Shown here: positions 10,401-17,521 of the stretch, one piece after another
Numbering within the stretch: position 1 is the first letter of the stretch
Layout: each line of letters starts with the position of its first letter
NCBI RefSeq assembly: GCF_026196735.1
Contig: NZ_JAPHUF010000012.1
Location: 186,001-250,000 of the forward strand
Direction of reading: 5' to 3'
DNA length: 64,000 nucleotides
Source of the DNA: Sulfurimonas sp.
GTDB lineage: Bacteria; Campylobacterota; Campylobacteria; Campylobacterales; Sulfurimonadaceae
Notes under the pieces: model-generated
What the model saw: the letters and a program-made list of their open reading frames with translations, nothing else
Told to the model about the DNA's origin: nothing
Database searches by the model: none
Program-made: the position numbers and the translations under genes

Positions 10401-10645
10401 TCGTTCCAGCTCTTAAGTCAAACTTTTTATATAATGTAGTATCCGTTATAGCGTATGCTTCAGTTATTATGACTTACTTTGGAGTAAATTATTATCTCTC
10501 AGGTATGCACTCTTATGCGTCGGGAGATCCTGTTCCGATACCGGAGTGGATATACTATGTTATTTCTGTAATAGCACTAGTTATTATAGCAGCATCGTTT
10601 AATCGTGATAAGTTGGTAAAAGTAAAACCAATATCCACAAAGTAG
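7487..10645 (+). CDS. ccsBA: Fused cytochrome c synthase CcsBA (ResB-ResC type, system II)
   Basis: The 1052-residue product attaches heme to apocytochromes outside the inner membrane. The N-terminal ResB/CcsB half has membrane segments near residues 10-110, including 'FHLGF' with a conserved membrane His, then a large periplasmic domain and a helix near 440-460. The C-terminal CcsA half has several helices and the Trp-rich heme-handling motif 'WGRYWGWDPKETW' at about 942-955, with flanking His in 'VAHLSW', 'TIHVSV' and 'GMHSYASG'. Fused CcsBA is typical of Campylobacterota. Wolinella encodes several isoenzymes specialised for unusual heme motifs (NrfI, CcsA1), and the atypical CX12CH and CX5CH sites in the upstream cytochrome raise the same possibility here. 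Confidence 0.93.
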   Translation: MTYIKKVWSFLISMKLMAVLVLLFGAASGIGTFIENDYGVNTSWAVIYASRWFEVIQVLLGISILGNIFKYKMIQKKKIPVLIFHLGFIVILLGAGITRYWGYEGVMSIREGTTEHRMLSSDAFLQIEAKKGSKEFVKHKVVYVSELGGRNFSESLDIDDKELEVSYKGFIAKAVKTVVKDPKGKPIAGLVIMTPQGPEKYFISSKESFDVGPLAVFFDKDVTVNKPAIRLMSDGDKISFVSNVDIGWTKMSDRTEGVYQAGVKYPFNAGELYNVRGVQMVAKEVYDRGRVKVVDADEYHKTAKQDLNTDKNPLSALVVDVTYNGETREVAMMGKGKRYQGFEEILKMDDIELKLEWGAKILKLPFSLKLNDFVMLKYPGSMSPSSYESYITLLDPKNNIKEDHKIFMNNVLDYGGFLFFQSSYDKDEKGTVLSVNHDPGKWPTYLGYLMLGIGMFLNLLNPNSYFGKLARIKYEYKASVVAAFVVFATFFGTQSLEASVTDVDHIKHIDAGHAKHYGTLLVQSRDGRIKPIDTMSMEYLNKITGKSSMFGLNHNQILLGMASNPDAWKEVEMIKIFHPKLKKVLGIKESKDSFAYSKVFDKYGNYILGPIAEEALRKRPGERGTYEKEVIKVDERVNVAYMVYSGRFMTIFPLKGDQSNKWYYPQEAMETFPGDIANEVLALLRSNSLGLSYGLQSGNWSDANKAIDDIKAYQAKINPDIIADDMLIKAELLYNKLKLFERLYPVYLLSGLLLLVLIFVRLAKPTLDLKRVVRVILVIFAVAFVVHTFNLGLRWYIAGHAPWSNGYEAMLYISWSIILAGILFARSSELAVATTGIFSGITLFVAHLSWLDPQITTLAPVLKSYWLTIHVSVITASYGFLGLSTLLGFISLIFYIMLSKESTREQISINIMESARISQMSMIVGLSLLTLGNFIGGVWANESWGRYWGWDPKETWTIVTIAVYVFATHLRFVPALKSNFLYNVVSVIAYASVIMTYFGVNYYLSGMHSYASGDPVPIPEWIYYVISVIALVIIAASFNRDKLVKVKPISTK

Positions 10646-10659
10646 ACATCAGAAAATAG

Positions 10660-13029
10660 ATGCATAAAGAGCAAAGCAGCAAGTTTTTTTTAAAGTGGAT
10701 AGTTTCACTTTTTTTGCTGCTCTCGGGAGCTTCTGCCCTCATCTATCAAGTTCTTTGGGTTCGTCTACTTTCGCTTAGCATAGGCTCTACCTCTGTTTCC
10801 ATAAGTATAGTTTTAGCAGTTTTTTTTCTTGGATTGGGACTTGGTAGTTACTATGCCGGTGCGCTTATTGATAGATTTAAAAATGCACTTAAGATATACA
10901 TTGTAGCGGAGACAATAATCGCACTAAGTGCGCTCGTTTTACTTCCTACGCTTTTAAATCTAGATTATTTTATATCATTTGTGCCAATTGTTGAGACCGG
11001 AATATGGCTGAAATTTTTTATTGTGACTCTCCTGCTTTTCATTCCGACATTTTTTATCGGTACGACATTTCCTCTGCTAATGGCTGTTGCAATTAGGCAC
11101 AAAAGTGAGTTAAGAGAAAGACTTGCACACTTTTATGCATTTAATAGTGTGGGTGCTGTTGCCGGAGTTTTATGCTCCGGTGTTTATCTTATTCCTTATT
11201 TTGGTCTTGACGGTACGATGTATATTGCTGTTTTTATCAATATTTTGATAGCCTTAATCGGGATTTTGTTTTATAATCGAATCAGTACATTTGATAGTGC
11301 AAACACTCTTTCTTTAGAAACTAAACAAGATAGAGTCAAACCAAACAACAAAGCTCTTGTCGTACTTTTTGTGACAGGCTTGGCCGCTATTGCAACAGAA
11401 GTCGGCTGGATGAAATTTTTGATTATATATACCGGAAGTACAATATATGGCTTTTCTTTTATTTTGGCTATGTTTTTAACCGGCTTAAGCATAGGTTCAT
11501 TTGTTGCCAAATTGCCCATTTTTTCAAAGATAAATACACAAAAGACAATCTTTTTTGGTTTAATTTTACTTGCTCTTTCTCTTATCGGTGCTCGTATGGG
11601 TTTAGGAGTTTTTCCGGAGTTTTATGAGCAGTTAAACAGTTTTGATGTTAGCCCGTTTATATATAGATGGAGTAAATATCTTGCAATGTTTTTAATTTTA
11701 CTGCCGCCAACGGTAATCTTTGGCGCGCTTTTTCCCATAACTCTTAAATACTATACAAATGATACAAACAGAGCTTACGATTATGTGGGTAGAGCTTATG
11801 CGCTTAATATAGCCGCAGGAGTAATTGGCTCGGTTATAGCCGGATTTTGGATTATTCCGCACTATTCAACTGATTTTTTGTTGACGGCTATTGCTATATT
11901 TGTTCTATTGTCATCTCTTGTTTTTATAAAAAGCATAAAAATCAAAAGAGCTGTCTTGGTGTGGAGCGGGTTTGGCTCGTTTATTTTATTTTTAAGTTTT
12001 TATGGCGTACATGTAGATTACCGTAAGATGATTAAAATTGTTATAGAACGAAATAATAAATATGTTCCTCAAAATGCTAAATTAAATATTCAGTATTTAA
12101 AAGAGGGGCAAACAGGAATAATAGGGCTGCATAGTTATGAAAATACTCCATGTATAGTAAAGCTATCAAACAACGGCATGAATGAGTCATGGATTGATAC
12201 ATGTAATCCTAACAATATGGTTTTGAGCGAATTTTTATTGGCACAGATAGCATTGATGTTAAATCCAAATGCAAATGATGCTTTTGTTTTAGGTTATGGA
12301 GGTGCAACTACTGTTAGAGCTATGGGCATGAGTGAATTAAGAAGCATTGATGTGGTAGAGCTTGACGAAGCAGTGATAGAAGCCGTAAAAACTCTCTATA
12401 GCGGTAGATTGCCGACAGATAGTGACAGCAGAGTCAACATAAAGATAAATGATGCGCGAAATAGTTTGCTTATCTCTAATAAAGTCTATGATATTATTGT
12501 ATCACAGCCTTCTCATCCTTGGCTTATGGGAGCATCAAATATAATGAACAAGGATTTTTTTGAGATAGCAAAATCAAGACTTTCAAAAGGAGGAGTCAAC
12601 GGACAATGGGTGCCGTTGTTCAAGATAGACATAGCAACTCTAAAAGGTATCATCAAGGCTTATACAAGTACATTTGAGCATGTGGTTAGTTTTGTAAATG
12701 TCTCAACAAGAGATTTTTTAATGTTTGGCTCAAATGAGCCGATAGTTATTAGTTATGAAGCGGTAAAAAAACAGATGCAAAACCCTATGACAAGAGCAGT
12801 GTTGCATGAAAATGGCATAAAAGAGCCAGAAGATATTATGGAGTTTTTTGCACTCTCAAGAGAGGAGCTTGTCCTAATTTCGGCTAATGCAGAGACGGCA
12901 ACAGATAAAAATCTACTCACTGAGACATTTTTATCTAAGTATCAAGAGAGAGAAGATAACAGTTTTGATACACTTGGTTTTTTAAGAAAACATTTTTCGC
13001 ATGATGTGAAGTCTTATCTTAGAAACTAA
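10660..13029 (+). CDS. Membrane-bound spermidine synthase-like protein (MFS-like plus SAM-dependent domain)
   Basis: This 789-residue protein has an N-terminal region of about 430 residues with a dozen or more hydrophobic helices. A soluble Rossmann-type domain of the spermidine synthase family follows. The nucleotide-binding turn 'VLGYGGATTVRAM' and the acidic 'VDVVELDEAVIEAV' strand lie near residues 545-575, and 'NDARNSL' follows at about 605. The aminopropyltransferase 'D-S/T-D-P' active-site segment reads 'SQPSHPW', so classical spermidine synthesis is doubtful. Such fusions occur near cytochrome genes in various bacteria without an established function. The gene starts 15 bp after ccsBA and is probably co-transcribed with it. 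Confidence 0.82.
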   Translation: MHKEQSSKFFLKWIVSLFLLLSGASALIYQVLWVRLLSLSIGSTSVSISIVLAVFFLGLGLGSYYAGALIDRFKNALKIYIVAETIIALSALVLLPTLLNLDYFISFVPIVETGIWLKFFIVTLLLFIPTFFIGTTFPLLMAVAIRHKSELRERLAHFYAFNSVGAVAGVLCSGVYLIPYFGLDGTMYIAVFINILIALIGILFYNRISTFDSANTLSLETKQDRVKPNNKALVVLFVTGLAAIATEVGWMKFLIIYTGSTIYGFSFILAMFLTGLSIGSFVAKLPIFSKINTQKTIFFGLILLALSLIGARMGLGVFPEFYEQLNSFDVSPFIYRWSKYLAMFLILLPPTVIFGALFPITLKYYTNDTNRAYDYVGRAYALNIAAGVIGSVIAGFWIIPHYSTDFLLTAIAIFVLLSSLVFIKSIKIKRAVLVWSGFGSFILFLSFYGVHVDYRKMIKIVIERNNKYVPQNAKLNIQYLKEGQTGIIGLHSYENTPCIVKLSNNGMNESWIDTCNPNNMVLSEFLLAQIALMLNPNANDAFVLGYGGATTVRAMGMSELRSIDVVELDEAVIEAVKTLYSGRLPTDSDSRVNIKINDARNSLLISNKVYDIIVSQPSHPWLMGASNIMNKDFFEIAKSRLSKGGVNGQWVPLFKIDIATLKGIIKAYTSTFEHVVSFVNVSTRDFLMFGSNEPIVISYEAVKKQMQNPMTRAVLHENGIKEPEDIMEFFALSREELVLISANAETATDKNLLTETFLSKYQEREDNSFDTLGFLRKHFSHDVKSYLRN

Positions 13030-13082
13030 ATGTTTAATAAATACTGTTTTAATTTTCATTACTATAACAAAGGAGAAAAAAC

Positions 13083-13682
13083 ATGAAAAATTGGTTTATA
13101 GCGGTAATAATTACGGTTTTATTTGGAGGGTGTTCTACACTTGAAGTTCAAGTCGATTACAATCCAAAGTATGATTTCTCATCACTTTCAACTTTTGCGG
13201 TTGTATATACGAATAAAAATGATCAAAGAGACTTTAGCAGAGCTCGTATAAGTCAATTAATAGAGGCGTTCATGCAAGACAAAGGTTACAAGAGTGTAGA
13301 TAAAAGCAAAGCGGATTTTTATATAACAATGCATCTTGATGTTCAACAAAAGAGTCAGGTAGAGACTAACTATGAGACTATGGGTATAAGACCTATGCCT
13401 TATATGTATACCGGGATACATAGACCTCTTGGTGCTTATCCCGGCACATATCCATCAGGTGCAATAATAGCCCTAGAACCGGATGTCAGAGTTACGACAA
13501 GTACACATGAGTATGAAGAGGGAAGACTAGTTTTAGAAGTTTTTGATGTTAAACAAAATGAAGTTGTTTGGCAAGGTATAGCAAAAGATGAGCTTTCTGC
13601 AGAATATTCTCAAAAACAAAAGAGTGACTACATAAACAATGTAATTGCAAAGCTGTTTAAAGATTTTCCCCTAAAGAAGTAA
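13083..13682 (+). CDS. DUF4136-family lipoprotein
   Basis: The 199-residue product starts behind AAAGGAG and has a lipoprotein signal ending in 'LFGGC', so Cys16 is likely lipidated. The sequence 'VQVDYNPKYDFSSLSTFAV' directly after it, and 'VLEVFDVKQNEVVWQGIA' near residue 160, are typical of DUF4136 outer-membrane lipoproteins of unknown function. It ends the plus-strand block that began at base 1. A perfect 9-bp hairpin terminator follows within 11 bases and is shared with the converging minus-strand genes. Confidence 0.82.
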   Translation: MKNWFIAVIITVLFGGCSTLEVQVDYNPKYDFSSLSTFAVVYTNKNDQRDFSRARISQLIEAFMQDKGYKSVDKSKADFYITMHLDVQQKSQVETNYETMGIRPMPYMYTGIHRPLGAYPGTYPSGAIIALEPDVRVTTSTHEYEEGRLVLEVFDVKQNEVVWQGIAKDELSAEYSQKQKSDYINNVIAKLFKDFPLKK

Positions 13683-13692
13683 AGAGAAGTTA

Positions 13693-13716
13693 TTGGGCAT
13701 CTTTTAGGATGCCCAA
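13693..13716. terminator. Bidirectional intrinsic terminator
   Basis: A perfect 9-bp stem (TTGGGCATC / GATGCCCAA) with a 6-base loop lies between converging genes and is followed by GTTGTTTATTT on the plus strand. It probably stops transcription of the DUF4136 gene and, read on the other strand, of the NrfJ-like gene. Confidence 0.8.
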
Positions 13717-13721
13717 GTTGT

Positions 13722-14567
13722 TTATTTGATAGAAGTGAATTTTGCTTCTTCAATAAGTATAGCAAATTGGTAACCGTATCCAAGGTCAACATTTGTTTTG
13801 ACTATTCCATCAGTAGTAACTTTGTCTCCAACTTGTACAGTTGAGTTGACAGAAGTTGCTATGATATCGCTAGTATCTGCAACACCGGAGCCATCTTGTA
13901 AATGAATCCAGTCTTTACCCATAATATTCTTTGATACTTTTACTACTTGAGCATCTACTTTTATATTTTTTTCATTAAGAGAGTCTTTTTTGGCATATAA
14001 CTCTTCTATAGTGAATCCGTTTGCATTTTTAGCAATATTTATTGCAACCGGCGTAGTTGCAGCGGCTGTTTCTTGTGTAGAGTGGTCATAATTTGCATGA
14101 GGGTCGTCATTGGTAGATGTATCTGCAACGCTTCCATCTGCAGGCACAATAGCACTTACAAAAATAAGTTGATCAAAATGTTTATTTAACGATTTGCTTG
14201 TAAAATCATTCATAACCATTTGCTCAATAAAAGAGATAGATGTGCCGACAGTTATCTTTGACTGAGGACCGGCTATCCAGTAAACATTGCCTTTTTCATC
14301 TACTTTAGCATATGTATAACCACCAGCATTCACAGTCTCCAATACATCAGCAATATGCGGAGTATTTAACTGTATATCAGCATCACTCGGAGCTTGTACC
14401 GGCGCTTGTTGCGCTGAAGCACCGTAAAGTGTTTGAGGCTCAGTAGCCATTTCACTAGAATCTTGAACTTTTTGTGTTTTAGCACTCTCATCTTGTTCTT
14501 TTGGTTTATCACTACAACCATACATTAATAGTACAGCAACACTAATCGCTATTGAAATCTTACTCAT
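13722..14567 (-). CDS. NrfJ-like OB-fold lipoprotein
   Basis: The 281-residue product has a lipobox ending in 'VLLMYGC' (Cys18). The C-terminal half, from about residue 190, reads as an OB-fold module: 'NGFTIEELYAKKDSLNEKNI', 'VDAQVVKVSKNIMGKDWIHL', 'DGSG...D', 'VQVGDKVTTDGIV'. This matches the NrfJ-type/nucleic-acid-binding OB-fold proteins found at the end of nrfHAIJ operons in Campylobacterota, where they are exported and of uncertain role. The middle region contains a second related segment ('SFIEQMVMNDFTSKSL'). Its start overlaps the stop of the upstream diheme cytochrome by 8 bp. No nrfA is visible nearby, so association with another cytochrome system is likely. Confidence 0.78.
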   Translation of the reverse strand: MSKISIAISVAVLLMYGCSDKPKEQDESAKTQKVQDSSEMATEPQTLYGASAQQAPVQAPSDADIQLNTPHIADVLETVNAGGYTYAKVDEKGNVYWIAGPQSKITVGTSISFIEQMVMNDFTSKSLNKHFDQLIFVSAIVPADGSVADTSTNDDPHANYDHSTQETAAATTPVAINIAKNANGFTIEELYAKKDSLNEKNIKVDAQVVKVSKNIMGKDWIHLQDGSGVADTSDIIATSVNSTVQVGDKVTTDGIVKTNVDLGYGYQFAILIEEAKFTSIK

Positions 14568-15306
14568 TTTTTTCCTTTAATTTTTGTTTATGTTCTTGAT
14601 ATTTCTTTTTTGCAGCTTCAAATGTTTCATTTGGATTTGTTGAGTCTCTAAAATAAGCATCCATAAAAGAATTATAATCAATTTCCTCTTGTGTTATCTT
14701 TCTTGCAGGTTTAACTGATTTGCTGGTATCAACTACAGGAGGAAGTGATTCAATGTATTTAGCAATAATTTTAATTTTTTCATGTGAAAGCTTAGTAGCT
14801 TGTCCTCGCATCATGTTTCCATAGCTGTATATATCTCTTTTTCCAACTCTGTATTGCTCTAATATTTTAATAACATCTTCTGCCTTCATTCCGGCTATTG
14901 TTTTACTTACATCCAAAGAGCGCTTTTCACCTTTTTTACCATGACAGACCGCACATTTTTGAAATATTTTTTCAGGTGAGACTTCTGTTTCTTCTTTTGG
15001 TTTAAGAACTATTTCAACAGGAGGCAGAGACTCTATATAAGCCGCTATAGTTTTAATATCCTCGTCTGAAAGCTTACTCGCTTGACCCTTCATCATAGTT
15101 CCAAAACCATAGGTATTTCTTGTTCCTGCTTTATACTCTTTCATTATTTTAGCAACATCTTCAGCCTTCATTCCAGCTATAGGTTTTGTTAAATTTAGAG
15201 AGTGTTTTTCACCTTTTTTACCATGACATGTACCACATCTCTCAAATAATTGAGTTGCTGATAAGATACTCGTTATTGAAACTATTAGTAATAAAATTCT
15301 TTTCAT
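14560..15306 (-). CDS. Diheme cytochrome c with duplicated class I domains
   Basis: The 248-residue product has a signal peptide (residues 1-16) and two tandem cytochrome c553-like domains. Each has a CXXCH followed by 'GKKGE' (CGTCH near residue 24, CAVCH near residue 117) and a distal Met ligand in 'MMKGQASKLS' and 'MMRGQATKLS'. The two halves are nearly identical in layout, so it arose by internal duplication. A charged Lys/Glu tail of about 50 residues follows. It is a periplasmic electron carrier in a minus-strand operon with a Sel1 protein upstream and an NrfJ-like lipoprotein downstream. Confidence 0.9.
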   Translation of the reverse strand: MKRILLLIVSITSILSATQLFERCGTCHGKKGEKHSLNLTKPIAGMKAEDVAKIMKEYKAGTRNTYGFGTMMKGQASKLSDEDIKTIAAYIESLPPVEIVLKPKEETEVSPEKIFQKCAVCHGKKGEKRSLDVSKTIAGMKAEDVIKILEQYRVGKRDIYSYGNMMRGQATKLSHEKIKIIAKYIESLPPVVDTSKSVKPARKITQEEIDYNSFMDAYFRDSTNPNETFEAAKKKYQEHKQKLKEKNE

Positions 15307-15309
15307 TTG

Positions 15310-16038
15310 TTACTCCTCGGGCAGTGTTGCATCTTGTGGTGCAGCAAGCCAATCTTCTTGGTCTAAAAGCGTTTTTGCTTCCATTTTACCGTTAATGTAA
15401 GCATCTTTTAATAGGTCTTCAGCCTCTTTTTTATTTCTAGCTATTCCATCACCTTCAAGATACATTTTACCAAGAGCGTATTGAGATTCTGAGCAACTCT
15501 GCATTGCAGATCTACTTAAATAGTCTTTAGCTTTTTCAATATTTTTTTGTGTACCTTTACCTTTTTTATACATCATGGCAACTTTATATTGAGCCATCGG
15601 GTATCCGGCATCTGCTACTTGTTTATACAAAACAAATGCCTTATCGTAGTCCTTATCTACACCATGGCCTCTGTAGTATATGTCTGCAAGATGAATAGCA
15701 GATTTATTATCTCCCGCTTCTGAAGCTTTTTTAAATAAAACTACAGCTTTTTCATTGCTTTTTTCGACACCATCACCTTTATGATACATAACAGCTAGGT
15801 TAAACATAGCTTTTACATATCCTTGGTCTGCTGCTTTTTGATACATCTGCGCTGCTTTTTTAGGATCTTTTGTGGTAATTATTCCTTGATAATACATACC
15901 ACCTAGTGCAAACTGACTTCTTGCGTCACCTTGTTGTGCTTTTTTTAGAAGTGAGCCGAAAACTTTTTGATTCATATTTACTTGTTCTCCAGCAAATACA
16001 ACAGTGGCAACTAACAAAATTAGTAATAATTTTTTCAT
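15310..16038 (-). CDS. Sel1-repeat (TPR-like) exported protein
   Basis: I place the start at the ATG at 16038, which follows GGAG at proper distance and begins a clean signal peptide ('KKLLLILLVATVVFAGE'); the longer frame to 16071 adds 11 residues lacking these features. The mature protein (about 240 residues in total) consists of about six Sel1-like repeats with the pattern 'A-x-x-x-A-(M/I)-x-x-L-(A/G)-x-M-Y-x-x-G'. It resembles the Helicobacter cysteine-rich Hcp family, but has only one Cys. Sel1 proteins mediate protein contacts. It is first in the operon with the diheme cytochrome and the NrfJ-like lipoprotein. Confidence 0.88.
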   Translation of the reverse strand: MKKLLLILLVATVVFAGEQVNMNQKVFGSLLKKAQQGDARSQFALGGMYYQGIITTKDPKKAAQMYQKAADQGYVKAMFNLAVMYHKGDGVEKSNEKAVVLFKKASEAGDNKSAIHLADIYYRGHGVDKDYDKAFVLYKQVADAGYPMAQYKVAMMYKKGKGTQKNIEKAKDYLSRSAMQSCSESQYALGKMYLEGDGIARNKKEAEDLLKDAYINGKMEAKTLLDQEDWLAAPQDATLPEE

Positions 16039-16217
16039 TATTTTCTCCAATGTAACTATAAATTTTAACAATTATTAGAAGTTATTATATCAGCAGTAAT
16101 CAAAGTTATTTCTTAAAAACCGCAATGTAATGAGCATTAGCTAAGTATGACAATTATAAATAAATTTGATTATATTATTTATTTTTATATTTATTATAAT
16201 TATAAGTAAAAAAGGGT

Positions 16218-16234
16218 ATCACAAAGAAATCACA
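16218..16234. promoter_or_regulatory. Putative operator, direct repeat ATCACA-N5-ATCACA
   Basis: Two ATCACA half-sites at 16218-16223 and 16229-16234 have an 11-bp period, about 80 bp before the NapC gene. The same repeat occurs upstream of the tetraheme cytochrome at 51482-51501. This 277-bp gap between divergent operons holds no gene that I can see. Confidence 0.45.
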
Positions 16235-16315
16235 TTCAATCAAAAAGTTATCTATTGTTTAAAATTTAGTTTAATTTAATCAAAATAATTTAATAATAGG
16301 GGTAAGGATATACAA

Positions 16316-16948
16316 ATGGAAGAAAAAAAAGAATTAAATACGCCAAAGAAGAAAAAATATTCTCTTGGTATATGGGTTATTGTTGCTATGATTGTAGCTG
16401 GTGTTGTTATAGGTATGGGGACAGGCTTTGTTACAGTTGTTGCTGTTAAACATACATCTGATGTAAATTTTTGTGGCGCGTGCCACTCGATGAAACCAAT
16501 GGCAAAAGCATATCGCAATAGTGTGCATGGCGGTTTTGGGGATAGCGGTATAATGGCTACATGTGCTGATTGTCATCTTCCGCATAAATCTACAGTCGGG
16601 TATATGGTTCAAAAAGTAAAAACCGGTCTGTGGGATGTTTGGGTTGAGACTACTCATGATACTTCAAAAATAGATTGGCATGAAAAGCGTAGAAATCGCC
16701 GTAATTGGGTTTACGACAGCGGATGTCTGCATTGTCATGAAAACTTGTTACTTGGTACTAGACCAAATGAAAAAGCATTTACTGCTCACAAAGCTTACTT
16801 TTCTAAAAAGCTTTTAGTAGAAGTTGAAGGTAAAAAAGAACCTGCTAAATGTGTAGATTGTCACAGAAATGTAGGTCATTATGAATTAGAAAAACATCTC
16901 CCTGACTCACCAGTAGAAGTGTATAACACGCAAAATGATGAGAATTAA
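16316..16948 (+). CDS. NapC/NrfH-type tetraheme quinol dehydrogenase
   Basis: The 210-residue product has one N-terminal membrane anchor (about 17-43) and four CXXCH sites with first Cys at 53, 83, 137 and 179. 'CGACHSMKPM' at the first site is characteristic of NapC/NirT/NrfH proteins, which take electrons from menaquinol and pass them to periplasmic partners. Four multiheme cytochrome genes follow at spacings of 6 bp, 42 bp and two 4-bp overlaps, so these are the likely acceptors. No nrfA, napA or other known terminal reductase is seen, so the final acceptor is unknown. It opens an operon running to about 20978. Confidence 0.9.
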   Translation: MEEKKELNTPKKKKYSLGIWVIVAMIVAGVVIGMGTGFVTVVAVKHTSDVNFCGACHSMKPMAKAYRNSVHGGFGDSGIMATCADCHLPHKSTVGYMVQKVKTGLWDVWVETTHDTSKIDWHEKRRNRRNWVYDSGCLHCHENLLLGTRPNEKAFTAHKAYFSKKLLVEVEGKKEPAKCVDCHRNVGHYELEKHLPDSPVEVYNTQNDEN

Positions 16949-16954
16949 GGAGCT

Positions 16955-17479
16955 ATGATGGAACCGAAATATATTAAACCAGCAATAGCTGGGGGTTTAG
17001 TCGTTATTCTTATTGTCTTTCTTGTTATGGTTGATGCCGGTGAAAAATTTGGCCGCTTGATAAAAGTCGGAGGACAGATTGCGACGGCACTTGCTAATGC
17101 TCCTCACGGGGATCCTCGTTCTCTTGATGAGATGGATAAAGAAAAAATTAAAGCTACAACCGGTAGCTCTAATGTTGTAGATGTTAGTGAGTTGCCAAAA
17201 GCATTTGTTCCAATGAAAAAGTATGGACATCCACCTTTTACTCTTGGTGCTTGTAATGTATGTCATGCATCAAGAACAGATAAACCGGCTGCGATTACTA
17301 CTCGTACCGTAGCCGAGTTATGTTATACATGTCACTATCCTAAAGATGATATTGACAAGCGTATGGCAGCACTGGATTGTAATAAGTGTCACAGTCCTCA
17401 CCATGCGGATAGAAAGAAACTTGTACGAAATAAAGTTACCGAGAGAGATTGTCCGGTAGGTAAATTTCAATCAAATTAA
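16955..17479 (+). CDS. Membrane-anchored triheme cytochrome c, probably truncated
   Basis: The 174-residue product starts at tandem ATGs behind AAGGAG. One N-terminal helix (about 6-28) is followed by 'GRLIKVGGQIATALANAPH', then three CXXCH sites (CNVCH, CYTCH, CNKCH). It aligns with the start of the 505-residue neighbour, which has 'GRFVVVMGNITHALQNAKH' and 'GACQICH...CYSCH...CMDCHDPH'. At the place of that protein's fourth heme site (CMKCH) this one reads 'CPVGKFQSN' and stops. It therefore looks like a shortened paralogue whose fourth site has been lost, though the remaining three are intact and the frame is clean. Confidence 0.82.
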   Translation: MMEPKYIKPAIAGGLVVILIVFLVMVDAGEKFGRLIKVGGQIATALANAPHGDPRSLDEMDKEKIKATTGSSNVVDVSELPKAFVPMKKYGHPPFTLGACNVCHASRTDKPAAITTRTVAELCYTCHYPKDDIDKRMAALDCNKCHSPHHADRKKLVRNKVTERDCPVGKFQSN

Positions 17480-17521
17480 ATGTTATCATTTTAAAAACAT
17501 TTAAATTATAGGAGTGCGTTA

